From NCBI GenBank assembly GCA_043757025.1, contig JAYVQG010000171.1, forward strand, positions 5,370 through 69,369: 64,000 nt of DNA. The letters are read 5' to 3'. The first letter of the stretch is position 1. Each line of letters opens with the position of its first letter. This document shows positions 9,273-19,429 of this stretch, in pieces. A program made the translations under genes and the position numbers. Source of the DNA: Limnoglobus sp043757025. Its GTDB lineage: Bacteria > Planctomycetota > Planctomycetia > Gemmatales > Gemmataceae. The notes under the pieces were generated by a model, which saw only the letters and a list, made by a program, of their open reading frames with translations, did not search any database and was not told where the DNA came from.

Positions 9273-9443
9273 GATCGCGAAACGCACGCACAACCATCGG
9301 CCCGCGAGGTTACCCTCGCGGGCCGATTGCATTTCCGGGTATCTTCACCGTTCTGCCCTTTTGTTGTTGCCTTACTGCGAGAGGGCTTTTACATTCGCAG
9401 ATTACCGGAGTGAGTCACGACCGCGAATGCGAATGGAGCCGAC

Positions 9444-10850
9444 ATGCCTGGCGATCTCACGATAGCTCAACGACCCGGCGAGAACCGCGTGCGCAGAAAA
9501 CTCTGCACCATGATGTTCTTGCAGTTCTTCATCTGGGGGGCGTGGTTTGAACTCGGGTTCGATTACATCCCCAAGCTCGGTTTTAACGGCGACTGGCAAC
9601 TCCCGCTGATCTTCGGAGCGTTCAACGTCGGTGCCCTCGTCGCGTTATTCTTCAGTACGCAATTTGCCGACCGCAAGTTCGCAGCCGAGAAGTTCCTTGC
9701 CTTCAGTCACCTCATCGGTGGGCTGGCGATCCTCGGTTTGTATTTCGTGAAGCCGGAAACCGACGCGGCAGGGAAAGTCACCGAGGCGGCGGCGAACGCG
9801 GTGTTCTGGCCGTTCTTTTTCCTGATGTTGCTCCACTCCATCTTTTACGTACCGACCGTGTCGATCACCAATTCGATCGCCTTCGCGAACCTCCGCAGCC
9901 CTTCGACGCAGTTCGGTCCGATTCGCCTTTGGGGTACCATCGGCTGGATCGCAGCGAGTTGGCCGTTCATTTTCATCCTGATCGACTGGGCAAAAGTGCC
10001 CGCGTATAACACGCTTCCATTCTTCGATTGGATCGGCAAAGCGCTCGGCACTTCCGTAGAAGGAGCCGACGCGATGGATCTCAAGCGATCGATCTTCCTC
10101 GTCGCGGGTGTTGCCTCACTGATCCTGGCCGCGTTCAGCCTGACCCTGCCGCACACGCCGCCGAAACCGGCAGTGAAAGGCGAAGATTCGTTGGCTTGGC
10201 TCAAGGCGATGAAGCTGCTGAAAAACCCGTTCGTGGCCGTGCTGTTCCTCGTGACATTCATCGATGCCGCCGTACACCAGAGCTTCTTCTACTGGACCTT
10301 CACCTTCCTGGGGCCGAAAGCCGATGGTGGCGTCGTGGACATCCCCGCGAACTGGGTCGGGCCCGTTATGAAGATCGGCCAACTGGCCGAAATCATCACG
10401 ATGCTGTTCCTCGGCTACGTCCTGAAAAACTTCGGCTGGCGGACGACGATGATCGTCGGAGTACTCGGTCATGCCGTCCGATTCGCCGTGTTTGCGTTCT
10501 ATCCCGAGCAAGTCCCTGCCATTCTCGTCAACGTGATTCACGGCATCTGTTACGCCTTCTTCTTCGCCACGGTTTACATCTTCGTCGATGAGTTTTTCCC
10601 GAAGGATGTGCGAAGTAGTGCTCAGGGGCTGTTCAATGTGTTGATCCTGGGCGTCGGGCCGTTCGTCGCGAATTTCGCTTGCGGCATCCTCAAGACGCAA
10701 AACACAACCAAAGACGCACTCGGCAAAGACGTGCTCAATTACCCGGCAGTGTTTCAGGTCTCGATGATCGCCGCACTCGTCGGTTCGGTGTTGTTGTTGC
10801 TCTTCTTCCACCCGCCGAAGCAGCCAGTTGGCAGCACCGCCCCCCAATAA
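9444..10850 (+). CDS. MFS transporter, nucleoside:H+ symporter type
   Basis: A 468-residue inner-membrane protein with about 12 hydrophobic segments. The first segment LCTMMFLQFFIWGAWFELGF is typical of the NupG/XapB nucleoside:proton symporter family, and the TQFADRKFAAEKFLAFSH loop sits where the MFS signature lies. Length is slightly above the E. coli members (about 420). The start at 9444 is accepted from position and a GGAG about 8 bases upstream. The gene is followed directly by a perfect-palindrome terminator at 10854-10885. Substrate is inferred from family only. Confidence 0.75.
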   Translation: MPGDLTIAQRPGENRVRRKLCTMMFLQFFIWGAWFELGFDYIPKLGFNGDWQLPLIFGAFNVGALVALFFSTQFADRKFAAEKFLAFSHLIGGLAILGLYFVKPETDAAGKVTEAAANAVFWPFFFLMLLHSIFYVPTVSITNSIAFANLRSPSTQFGPIRLWGTIGWIAASWPFIFILIDWAKVPAYNTLPFFDWIGKALGTSVEGADAMDLKRSIFLVAGVASLILAAFSLTLPHTPPKPAVKGEDSLAWLKAMKLLKNPFVAVLFLVTFIDAAVHQSFFYWTFTFLGPKADGGVVDIPANWVGPVMKIGQLAEIITMLFLGYVLKNFGWRTTMIVGVLGHAVRFAVFAFYPEQVPAILVNVIHGICYAFFFATVYIFVDEFFPKDVRSSAQGLFNVLILGVGPFVANFACGILKTQNTTKDALGKDVLNYPAVFQVSMIAALVGSVLLLLFFHPPKQPVGSTAPQ

Positions 10851-10853
10851 GCT

Positions 10854-10885
10854 AAAAGCCCAGGGACGATCGTCCCTGGGCTTTT
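10854..10885. terminator. Bidirectional rho-independent terminator
   Basis: A perfect 32-base palindrome: AAAAGCCCAGGGACGA followed by its exact reverse complement ending CTTTT. It starts 4 bases after the stop codon of the MFS transporter, with A and T runs on both sides, so it can stop transcription in both directions. Confidence 0.85.
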
Positions 10886-11104
10886 CACCGTCGCACGTTC
10901 GGTACACCTCGTCGAATCGGCGATGTCGATCGCGCCGATCTGCGGGTACTTGCACAACTTCGCCAGTCCGGCATCGGTTAGCGTCTCGAATTTGGCGGCC
11001 ACGCGCGCCTCGGCATTCAGCGACTTGTCGAGCGTCGCCGTGCCTTTGAGGTTCTCGATGGCGGCGATAGCAAGGCGTTCGTGGGCGGCATCGGCGCGGG
11101 GCAT
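10886..11104 (-). pseudogene. Remnant of a leucine-rich-repeat protein
   Basis: On the minus strand from an ATG at 11104, the sequence reads HERLAIAAIENLKGTATLD then LTDAGLAKLCKYPQIGAIDI, resembling the TDAGL-type leucine-rich repeats abundant in planctomycetes. After about 70 residues the frame runs straight through the terminator palindrome and into the antisense of the transporter, with no family-like sequence there. No clear ribosome-binding site. It is most likely a truncated 5' part of a former gene. Confidence 0.4.
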
Positions 11105-11138
11105 GGCATTCTCGCGAAAAGAGGTCGTTCAACGAATA

Positions 11139-11162
11139 AACCCCGGCGATGTCGCCGGGGTT
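11139..11162. terminator. Palindromic hairpin upstream of GTAGCTGG element
   Basis: AACCCCGGCGAT followed by GTCGCCGGGGTT forms a near-perfect 24-base hairpin, followed on the plus strand by CGGGGTTCTTTT. It lies downstream of the minus-strand EF-G gene and could help terminate it, though the T-run suits plus-strand transcription better. Confidence 0.5.
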
Positions 11163-11174
11163 CGGGGTTCTTTT

Positions 11175-11230
11175 GTAGCTGGCCTCTGCGAGGCCGGTCT
11201 TCCCGAACCGGGGTCACAGACCCCAGCTAC
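11175..11230. repeat. Composite GTAGCTGG inverted repeat
   Basis: Starts GTAGCTGG and ends CCAGCTAC. The left unit has the stem GGCCTCTGCGAGGCC and the right unit GGGGTCACAGACCCC, the mirror arrangement of the copy at 697-775. The spacer between units is only about 10 bases. It lies 23 bases downstream of the EF-G stop codon. Confidence 0.85.
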
Positions 11231-11253
11231 ATAGCCGGAGTTTTCGTCGGCGA

Positions 11254-13413
11254 TTACTTCTTCACTTGATCCTTCGGGATGTCGGCGAGTTCGACCGACA
11301 CGGCCGCGTAGTGGCTGAACTCCATGCTGAAGCTCGCTTGGCCCTTCGTGGCGCTACGCAAGTCGCTCGTGTAACCGAACAAGTTCGCGAGCGGGATCTT
11401 CGCCATCACCTGCGCGACGCCGTTGTCTTCGCTGGTTTCTTCGATCACGCCGCGCTTGCTGCTGATGTTACCAGCAATCTGGCCCTGGTAGTCCTTCGGC
11501 GACACGACCACGACCTTCATGATCGGTTCGAGTAGCTGAATGCCCGCCTTTGTCTCGGCTTCGCGGAACGCTTCGAGGGCGCACAGGTAGAACGCATCTT
11601 GCGAAGAGTCGACGTCGTGCATCTTCCCGAAGTGGAGTTCGAACTCCAGATCGACGAACGGGAAGGGGTACTTGTACCCCTTCTTCGCCGCTTCGCGGAG
11701 GCCTTCCTCGACGCTCGGGATGTACTGCTTGTCGATCGCCCCTTGCGTGATGCTGTTCACGAAGTAGACGTTGTTCGGGTCGGGCTTGATCTTCGGATCG
11801 TTGAGTTCCTCGATTTCCTTGATCTTTTGCTCGACCTCTTCCGGCTTCAACGGCGCGAACTTCACCGCGATCACGGCGAACTTGCCGCGGCCACCGGTCT
11901 GCTTCTGGAACTTGTATTCGAAGTCCACCGTGCGTGCGAAGCACTGGCGGTACGCCACGCGCGGCTTACCGAGTTTTACCGAGTCCAAGTCTTCCTGTCG
12001 AATGCCGACGGCGCGTTTCAGTTTCTCGATCGAGATTTCCAAGTGAAGCTCGCCCATCCCGCTGAGGATCGTTTCCTTGGTTTCGTCGTCGGTGTGCGTT
12101 TTCAGCGTCGGGTCGTCGCGAACGAGGCGATTGAGTGCCTCGCCGACTTTGCCCGCGTCGAGTAACTTGGAGAACGTCAGTGCCTGCGCGATCACCGGCT
12201 TCGGGAACTGGATCGCTTCGAGCGCGACGGGACTATCCGGGTCGCTGAGCGTGTTCCCGGTGAACGTATCCGCGAGGCCCATTGCCGCGACGATGTCGCC
12301 AGGGCCAGCCTTTTCGAGCGAGATCCGCTTGTCGCCCATCATGCGGTAGAAGCGTGCGATCCGTTCCTTCTTGCCCGTGGTGGTGTTCAGGTAGTTCTCC
12401 CCCGGTCGCAGTTCGCCGGAGTACACGCGAATGTACACGAGGTCGCCGTTCGTTTCGGCAACGGTTTTGAACGCCAACGCCGACAGCGGCTGCGACGGGT
12501 CCGGCGTGCGAATGACGACTTCCTTCGTCTTCGGGTGCGTCGCCACGATCGGCGGGCGCTCGGTCGGGTTCGGCAGACAGTCGACGACGAGGTCGAGCAG
12601 ATGCTGCACGCCGTGATAATGCTTCGAGCTACCGCAGTGGACCGGCGTGAACAAGTTATCGAGCGTCCCCTTGCGAAGCGCTTTGCGAATGAGGTCATCC
12701 GAGACCTCTCTGCCTTCGAGCACCGCTTCCGTGACTTCATCCGAAGCGATCGAGATGCCATCGAGCATCTGTTCGCGGCGCTTCTGCGCCTCGGCCAGGT
12801 ACTTTTCCGGTACGGGGACGGTGAAGAACTTGCGGAACGTTTTGTCCGTGAGGTCGCGCGTGATCAGTTCCATCTTGATCAGGTCGATGATGCCTTCGAG
12901 CGCTTCATCTTGACCCGCCGGGATGGTGACGACCACGGGGTTCGCACGCAGCTTGGTTTTCATCTGCTCGACGCAGGCCCAGAAGTTCGCGCCCATGCGG
13001 TCGAGCTTGTTGACGTACGCCAACCGCGGCACCTTGTACTTGGTGGCCTGTCGCCAAACAGTTTCGGACTGCACTTCGACGCCACCCTTGGCGCAGAACA
13101 CGCCGATTGCGCCGTCGAGGACGCGCAGCGATCGTTCGACTTCGGCAGTGAAGTCGACGTGGCCGGGGGTGTCGATGATGTTGATGTAGATCGGGTTTTC
13201 GTCGCGGTCGGCCCAGTCGATCGACACGGCGGCCGAGTTGATCGTGATCCCCTTCTGGCGCTCGAGCGGGTCGAAATCCGTAGTGGTATCGCCGTCGTCG
13301 ACGTCGCCGACTTTGTGTTTGGTGCCGCTGTAGTACAGAATCCGCTCGGTAGTAGTCGTTTTCCCAGCGTCCACGTGGGCCATAATTCCGATATTGCGTA
13401 CGTTATCGAGCAT
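11254..13413 (-). CDS. fusA: Elongation factor G, canonical-type paralogue
   Basis: A 719-residue translational GTPase that moves tRNA and mRNA on the ribosome. GTP-binding motifs are all present: AHVDAGKT near residues 12-19, DTPGHVDF and NKLD. Domain IV keeps the glycine-rich KQTGGRGKF loop, and domain V ends with the typical GQIAGNISSKRGVI stretch. The start is the only candidate (ATG 13413); the protein begins MLDNVRNIGIM, slightly shorter at the N-terminus than most EF-G. It is not in the ribosomal-protein cluster, where a different EF-G lies (21697). In planctomycetes EF-G is duplicated (EFG I, spdEFG1, spdEFG2, EFG II); I infer this is the main translocase type (EFG I or spdEFG1). Confidence 0.9.
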   Translation of the reverse strand: MLDNVRNIGIMAHVDAGKTTTTERILYYSGTKHKVGDVDDGDTTTDFDPLERQKGITINSAAVSIDWADRDENPIYINIIDTPGHVDFTAEVERSLRVLDGAIGVFCAKGGVEVQSETVWRQATKYKVPRLAYVNKLDRMGANFWACVEQMKTKLRANPVVVTIPAGQDEALEGIIDLIKMELITRDLTDKTFRKFFTVPVPEKYLAEAQKRREQMLDGISIASDEVTEAVLEGREVSDDLIRKALRKGTLDNLFTPVHCGSSKHYHGVQHLLDLVVDCLPNPTERPPIVATHPKTKEVVIRTPDPSQPLSALAFKTVAETNGDLVYIRVYSGELRPGENYLNTTTGKKERIARFYRMMGDKRISLEKAGPGDIVAAMGLADTFTGNTLSDPDSPVALEAIQFPKPVIAQALTFSKLLDAGKVGEALNRLVRDDPTLKTHTDDETKETILSGMGELHLEISIEKLKRAVGIRQEDLDSVKLGKPRVAYRQCFARTVDFEYKFQKQTGGRGKFAVIAVKFAPLKPEEVEQKIKEIEELNDPKIKPDPNNVYFVNSITQGAIDKQYIPSVEEGLREAAKKGYKYPFPFVDLEFELHFGKMHDVDSSQDAFYLCALEAFREAETKAGIQLLEPIMKVVVVSPKDYQGQIAGNISSKRGVIEETSEDNGVAQVMAKIPLANLFGYTSDLRSATKGQASFSMEFSHYAAVSVELADIPKDQVKK

Positions 13414-13710
13414 CGCGTCGGCCGGTCCGAATAGCGGTCCGGCTCCTTCCAGAAGGAAATCGGTTGCGAACTCCCGTGGGTCGAACGACCCGAACGGGCG
13501 GGAACAAGAGCCACCTGCACCCTAGACTTCGGCAGAAGCCATTTTAATAGGAGCCGAGAGCCGAACCGGAAGTTCGGCCCACCGCGCAAACCATTAGTAG
13601 TCGATCTTATCGGAGAACCGAAAACCGTCCACCGCGCGCGGCGCGAAGGATCGGAGAAGAGACGTTCGCGGGGAATTGACAGTAGGTGATCGCTCGCAGC
13701 CCGTCCAATT

Positions 13711-13800
13711 GACTCCAGCACTTACCCACCCACCCATCCGTGGACTCATTCCCGAATTTCGGAACCAACCTACCACACCAACGACTTACGTTCGATTTCG
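13711..13800 (-). repeat. GGACGTAAGTC-family dispersed repeat
   Basis: Read on the minus strand this copy runs GAACGTAAGTCGTTGG, GGTTGGTTCCGAAATTCGGG, ATGAGTCCACGG, a GGGTGGGTGGGT-like run and GCTGGAGTCA, the same order as 39372-39540. It occupies part of the 566-base gap between the EF-G start and the sigma factor gene. The rest of that gap (13414-13710, 13801-13979) shows no gene; it presumably holds both promoters. Confidence 0.75.
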
Positions 13801-13979
13801 ACCGGTCCCGATGTCCACTTGACCAACCCGAATTGTGACGCGTCGGATTGCCTGATTACGAGGCCGCCCGGATGTTGGCGACAGTCTCCGAACGAAACTT
13901 CGCATTTTCCACCGACGCGCCGTGCCGCTTCCCCCAGATAAGATGACGACGGGACCGGGGGACGTGCGGAGAGGTGCCG

Positions 13980-16900
13980 ATGCCGAATGTCGCGATCCGT
14001 GGGGTGCTGGCCCGGCTTTGCCTCGGTTTGGCCGAAGTGCAACCCGATGCGGAGCTATTGGAAAACTACATCGCCAATCGCGATGAGGCGGCGTTTGCGT
14101 TGCTGGTGCAGCGGCATGGGCCGAAGGTGTTTGCGGTTTGTCGGCGGCTGCTCGGGCAGCACCAGTTGGCGGAAGATGCGTATCAGGCCACGTTCGTGGT
14201 GTTGGCGAAGAAAGCCCATACGATTCAACCGCGTTCGGCGGTCGGGGGGTTCCTGTATGGTGTGGCCCGCAAAGCCGCTCTGGAGGCGTACGCCGTGAGC
14301 CGCCGTCGCAAAGAAACGCTCGTCGAAAATGTCCCCGATTCCCCCGCCGCAACGCTCGCGGCTACCGATAGCGATGTGCTCGCGATGCTCGATGAGGAGA
14401 TCGCGAACCTCTCGGACGCCTACCGTGCCGCGGTCGTGTTGTGCGAACTCGATGGCGTCGGTCGAACGGAAGCAGCACGGCAACTCGGCATTGCCGAAGG
14501 CACGCTGTCGAGCCGACTCGCCGCTGCCCGCAAGCAACTCGCAACGCGGCTGAAGGCGCGCGGCGTCGTCTTCTCCGCCGGGTTAATGTCCTCGCTGGCG
14601 CTCTCCGCGAATGCCGCGATCCCGCCCGCATTCGCATCGGCAACGACCGCCGTTTCCCTTATTGCTACAGGAGTGTTGCGTACCATGTTGCTCGCAAAAT
14701 TCAAAATCGTCACCACCGTCTGCATACTCGTCACCGCGCTCATCGGCATGAGTTCCTTCGTGCCAAAATCGAGTATGGAGGCGATCGCCGCGCCGGTGCC
14801 AAAAGTGGAGAAAGACGAAGGCTTGTTGTGGACGCAAGACGCGAAGACCGGCACGCTCGCCGCATTCACGCTCGACGGCAAGAAAGAACGCGAACTGAAA
14901 CTCAAGGCAGGGCGCAACTTCCAGGGTATCAGCGCGAACGGCGAAACGCTGTTGTTTCTTGCCAAGAAGGGTCAACTAACCGAAGACGAAGACGGCCTGA
15001 CGCTGCACCTCGGCAAACCGAACGATCTCGCGGGGGCCACCGACACGGGCATCGAGTGCAGTGCGAAAGACCATTTCTACTTCTTGTTGACTCGCGACAA
15101 GAAACGGGTGGTGCGCATTCAAAACGCAAGGAACGGCACGGACCCGCCGGTCAACCGGGCCTTGGGCTTACCTTCATTCAATCACACGCTCATCGACTTG
15201 GCGACGAAGAAAGAAACGGCTATCGAACTGACGGACCACATGCAGATCGTCGATGAGACGCACGATGGCAAAGAATGGATTGCCATGGAGTATAACACGG
15301 GCGAAGACTTGAAACGGCCCGGCAATCGCTACCTACGCATACCCATGAACGGCGGCAAGCCGGTCCCGATTTGCGACACGCACCAGTTCCCGTTCTTCGT
15401 GCCGTCACCCAATGGCGAAACGTATCTCGGCCTCGGTGTGTCGCTCCCACCGAAGGGTGAATTAAAGGGCTTCACGCTTTACCATTTTAACCCCAAGACG
15501 GGCAAAGCCACCGAGCGCGAAGTATTCACTGACACCGAACAGCGTAACGTGATCTGGTCGCCAGATGGCAAGCGGTTCGCGATGAAGAAACTCGGCGACG
15601 CCGATCTGTACATCGGCGACATCGATGGCACGAAACTGACGAAGTCGTTCGCAATCCCGGACGCAGGGCCAGAGACATACCTGATCGGCTGGTTCGCCGC
15701 GAAGCAGAACATTTCTGCCCCAGTGCCGAAGATCGAAATTCCGAAGCAACAAATCCGTATGCCATTGCCGAAGGTAAAGCCGCCGGAAGGGGTAATCGTT
15801 CTTTCGTCGTTCCGAGTAAAGAACCAAATCGAAATCGTGAAACCCGATGGTGTGTCTTACCGGATGCACAACCTCGCAAGAAGCATCATGGAGGCAAAAT
15901 TGTCGCCCGATGGCAAACGAATGGCATTCGTCGAGATACTCGAACAGAAACCCGTTCTTGTCGGTCAGAAGCCGAATACAGGATGGGTAGGAATGAATAT
16001 TTGCTGTTTCGATCTCGATGCGAAAGAACCGGAGGTGCAGACTATTGCCGAGGGCGTACACAACGCAGTTCTCTCGTGGGCACCGAATGGCCGTCTTTAC
16101 TTCTCGCATATCGACCCCGACAAACTCGAAGAATCGCAGAAACCTGGTGTAATCGTGCAATCCCAAACTTGGTCGTTCGATTTCGCCGCGAAGAAGAAAA
16201 CGCAAGTCAAACTGCCGTCGGAACAAATCATCTGCGACATCTCGCCAGATGGCAAGTCTCTGCTCACTCGTACGCTACGCTGGAATACGATGAAGCAATC
16301 CCTGTATCGAACGCCGCTCGATACGCTCGAACCCCAAATCGTAATCGACGAACAATATCCTGCAAATGGTTCTCGATTCTCACCAGATGGCAAGCGAGTG
16401 TTGTTGACGAGGGTTACCGGTTCGGTGACAGACGCTTCCGTCAAAGGTGTGTACGTGCTCGATTTGGCAACGCGAAAAGAATCGCAGATCCGACTTCCGA
16501 AAGAACTGGAAGCATCGGCATTCTACAAAGCGTGCTGGAATCCCGATGGTACGAGGATCGCCATCTGCTGGTTCGAGGCGATTCCCCAACCGCGTGGAGC
16601 GCCGATACCCATCGCGCCACCGGGCGGTCCCGCACCGCAATGGGCGGCGACCCGCATTACTGTTTGCGACGCCGATGGAGCCAACGCGAAGACGATTGTG
16701 AAGCGGGAATACAACGAGACGATCACGGGGCTTCAATGGGCAGCCGTAACGCTGGAACCGGAAAAGCCAGGGGAGGAACGCCAGAAAGAGCCGATTTCCG
16801 CCCCGGTACCGAAGGGGCGAGAAGAAGTCATCGTTGCGTATCATGCGGGGCGGCCGGTGCTTTTGAATGAGAATGGCAAGGTGGTTCGCGAACTGTTTGC

Positions 16901-19028
16901 CGAAGGTTGGGGCGGTTCGACGGGGCGGGCCACACTCAGCCCGGATGGCCGGCAGATCGCGATGCTCACCGATACGAAACGCGATGCCACGGGGTGGATG
17001 TTCCGCAAACTGTACCTTCGCGATGTCGATGGCAAAGGCAACGGCGAGGAACTGATGCCGGAAGGGTTGGAGGCACTGACTGCAATCTGGTCGCCGGACG
17101 GAAAAAGTCTCTACACGAGCGGCTACGTCACGAAGAAAACCATCGTTGATGGCAAGAAGAACCCGAACTATACAAGTGAAGCCGCGATCCATCATCGCAT
17201 CGATATCGCCAGCAAAAAACGGACCGAGTTGACGTTGCCCGCCGGCCACCAGATCATGGATGTTTCGCCCGATGGCAAATGGTTTCTCACACATGTTCCG
17301 CATATGCATAATGCGAAGGAAACCTACAAGGTGTGCCTCGTTGGTATGGATGGTACGGTGAGAGACGACCTCACCGATGGCAGTGCCCCGATTGTCGGAC
17401 AACGGTTTTCGCCCGATGGCAAAAAGGTGGTGGCCTTAAGTTTTAACGATGTCGACAACCGAACCGCCGTCCGACTGTCGGAGGCCTTCATTCTCGATGT
17501 GGCCGCGAAAGAAAAAATGGTCGTGCTGCCGCTGAGTGGTTTGCACGATAACGCCATCGTGCAAAGCGTCGCGTGGTCGCCCGACGGCAGCCGAATCGCT
17601 TTCAGTTGGTGGACCGACGGCCGCACGAAGGGCGAGCCGAAAGACACCCTCGCGCACGTCTCGATCGCGACATTCGATAACGCCAAAATCCGCACGATCT
17701 TCAGCGTCAAAGACAAAACGATGGGCAGCATCGACTGGGCGAAAACGCGAGTGCCAGTGGCGGTAAAGCCGGAGGCGAAACCGAGTGCCGAACTACTCGT
17801 TCCCAAGCTCGGGAGTGGCGTATTTGCCGAACGTGAAGCGGCGCAAAAAGAACTGCGCGCACTGGGATTGGCGGCGTTGCCCGCACTGAAAATCGGGCTG
17901 CAAAGTAGCGACCCCGAAATCGTGTTGCGTTGCGAAACCCTCATCGACCGCATCGGCAAAGACGATGCGGAGGCATTCGCGAAAGCGTTCCTAGCGGATA
18001 AAGACTACACGAAGACTTTCGATCACGCGATCTGGACTCGTTGGGCAAAACGCATCGGCGACAACCACGGCAGTCGAGAACTGTTCGCGGAAATGCTGAG
18101 CGCAGACGGGGCCGCCGTCGCACTGGCATACATGGCCGACGCAAAGACAAAAGACGCCGCCGAACGCTATCGGTCCATATTAACGCGATTGAAAGCCCAA
18201 GCCGAGCCGCGATATACTTATCCCCAGAAAGACAAGAATCTGACAGCTGCAGGTTACACTCATGGAGAAGCCGCTTTCTGCGTATATTTGGGCACATTTG
18301 CTGGGACTGAGAAAGCCTTTCCCGATCCGGAAAAAGATCATGGGCCGTCGAGTACAGAAACCGCACCGTTCGATGGAATCAGTCATTGGCCCGGCGCACC
18401 CGTTTCGACTCTTGAAACTAGCCGAATGGTGGAGTTTTCTGGCAACGACTGGAAAAGCCCAGGAGTACAACGTTGGAAGCGGATGGAAAAATCTGCACGC
18501 ATATTGTTCGTCGAATCAATGACTAATCGAAAAGACCCTCACACCATCGAACGTGGCTTGCAGATTTTCAGTGGGAAGCCGAACGAAATTCTCCCAGTGG
18601 CAATTTCGGTTGTGAACAACAAGAATTTGCCAAGGCGATGCCTTGCGCCTGCGATCCAGATATTGGGAAAGTGTGGTGCTACCGAGTACCTGGATACCAT
18701 TGCAGAATCGGAAACGGATTCGACAATGGTAGAGAGATTCGGTTCAAATGTTGGTGGAAAAGAGCGACGTTTCAGTTACCAGGTTCGGGACGTTGCCATC
18801 GGAGTTCGCTTGATTCTTCACAAACAATCGCTCGTCGATTACGGCTACGTTTACGTTACGGATCAAACAGATGAACCCAACCAAGGTAACGCACAATGGC
18901 AGTTGGGCAGTATCATCAATTTCTCCTTCCCCGATGAGGCTTCGCGCACAGCGGCGCATACGAAAGCACTGGCGTTCCTGAAGACGGCGAAGAAGCCAGA
19001 GCCAGAAGCGCCGAATCGCGCAAAGTAG
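13980..19028 (+). CDS. ECF sigma factor fused to TM and three beta-propellers
   Basis: A 1682-residue fusion. Residues about 25-85 are sigma-70 region 2 (DEAAFALLVQRHGPKVF, AEDAYQATFVVLA) and about 138-190 region 4 (AARQLGIAEGTLSSRLAAAR). A membrane helix follows at about 240-261 (VTTVCILVTALIG). Outside lie three TolB/WD40-like propeller blocks with many SPDGK blades, each preceded by an APVPK linker (about residues 271, 578 and 939). From about 1270 comes a planctomycete-type REAAQKELRALG module and a 400-residue C-terminal tail. This is the architecture described for Gemmata ECF01-Gob sigma factors. I infer that a periplasmic sensor is joined to a cytoplasmic sigma domain and that release may need proteolysis. 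ATG 13980 has GGAGAGG just upstream; the GTG at 13974 overlaps that site. Confidence 0.9.
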   Translation: MPNVAIRGVLARLCLGLAEVQPDAELLENYIANRDEAAFALLVQRHGPKVFAVCRRLLGQHQLAEDAYQATFVVLAKKAHTIQPRSAVGGFLYGVARKAALEAYAVSRRRKETLVENVPDSPAATLAATDSDVLAMLDEEIANLSDAYRAAVVLCELDGVGRTEAARQLGIAEGTLSSRLAAARKQLATRLKARGVVFSAGLMSSLALSANAAIPPAFASATTAVSLIATGVLRTMLLAKFKIVTTVCILVTALIGMSSFVPKSSMEAIAAPVPKVEKDEGLLWTQDAKTGTLAAFTLDGKKERELKLKAGRNFQGISANGETLLFLAKKGQLTEDEDGLTLHLGKPNDLAGATDTGIECSAKDHFYFLLTRDKKRVVRIQNARNGTDPPVNRALGLPSFNHTLIDLATKKETAIELTDHMQIVDETHDGKEWIAMEYNTGEDLKRPGNRYLRIPMNGGKPVPICDTHQFPFFVPSPNGETYLGLGVSLPPKGELKGFTLYHFNPKTGKATEREVFTDTEQRNVIWSPDGKRFAMKKLGDADLYIGDIDGTKLTKSFAIPDAGPETYLIGWFAAKQNISAPVPKIEIPKQQIRMPLPKVKPPEGVIVLSSFRVKNQIEIVKPDGVSYRMHNLARSIMEAKLSPDGKRMAFVEILEQKPVLVGQKPNTGWVGMNICCFDLDAKEPEVQTIAEGVHNAVLSWAPNGRLYFSHIDPDKLEESQKPGVIVQSQTWSFDFAAKKKTQVKLPSEQIICDISPDGKSLLTRTLRWNTMKQSLYRTPLDTLEPQIVIDEQYPANGSRFSPDGKRVLLTRVTGSVTDASVKGVYVLDLATRKESQIRLPKELEASAFYKACWNPDGTRIAICWFEAIPQPRGAPIPIAPPGGPAPQWAATRITVCDADGANAKTIVKREYNETITGLQWAAVTLEPEKPGEERQKEPISAPVPKGREEVIVAYHAGRPVLLNENGKVVRELFAEGWGGSTGRATLSPDGRQIAMLTDTKRDATGWMFRKLYLRDVDGKGNGEELMPEGLEALTAIWSPDGKSLYTSGYVTKKTIVDGKKNPNYTSEAAIHHRIDIASKKRTELTLPAGHQIMDVSPDGKWFLTHVPHMHNAKETYKVCLVGMDGTVRDDLTDGSAPIVGQRFSPDGKKVVALSFNDVDNRTAVRLSEAFILDVAAKEKMVVLPLSGLHDNAIVQSVAWSPDGSRIAFSWWTDGRTKGEPKDTLAHVSIATFDNAKIRTIFSVKDKTMGSIDWAKTRVPVAVKPEAKPSAELLVPKLGSGVFAEREAAQKELRALGLAALPALKIGLQSSDPEIVLRCETLIDRIGKDDAEAFAKAFLADKDYTKTFDHAIWTRWAKRIGDNHGSRELFAEMLSADGAAVALAYMADAKTKDAAERYRSILTRLKAQAEPRYTYPQKDKNLTAAGYTHGEAAFCVYLGTFAGTEKAFPDPEKDHGPSSTETAPFDGISHWPGAPVSTLETSRMVEFSGNDWKSPGVQRWKRMEKSARILFVESMTNRKDPHTIERGLQIFSGKPNEILPVAISVVNNKNLPRRCLAPAIQILGKCGATEYLDTIAESETDSTMVERFGSNVGGKERRFSYQVRDVAIGVRLILHKQSLVDYGYVYVTDQTDEPNQGNAQWQLGSIINFSFPDEASRTAAHTKALAFLKTAKKPEPEAPNRAK

Positions 19029-19429
19029 ACGGTCGCGCAATTTGGGATTTTCTTATCGCATTTCCCGTTCGGCTTCGGTGATGATTGCGTAAATCGCCTG
19101 CCCAATATGCCATTGCTGTGGACGTTCGCGGGCGCTTCACAAAGCGGCGGCGATCGAGCCACAGCGATCGTCAACGCGGAAAATAGTCCAACGCCTTCGA
19201 CCCGAAATCGGCCATTTTCACACCTTTCCACGGCAATTTCTCTCGTGAATCAATCCGGCTTGACACTCGACTTCGATACCGCCATAAGCCTGCGACTGTT
19301 CGGCCTCGGCTGGTGGGGGAATGATTCCCGCCGGGTATTTGGGCGAAACGGGTGGCACGAAGTTGCGGCAACTTTCCCACCCAAATCGCCCAGAATTGCC
19401 AAACGGAATTCAACGAAGGAGTATCGAAA
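19029..19429. other. Intergenic region, no supported gene
   Basis: About 400 bases. On the minus strand near 19060-19137 a 26-codon open stretch reads QWHIGQAIYAIITEAEREMR before a stop, resembling the C-terminus of a lost gene, but there is no start or upstream coding frame. The end of the region holds the GAAGGAG ribosome-binding site of the next gene at 19415-19421. Confidence 0.4.
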
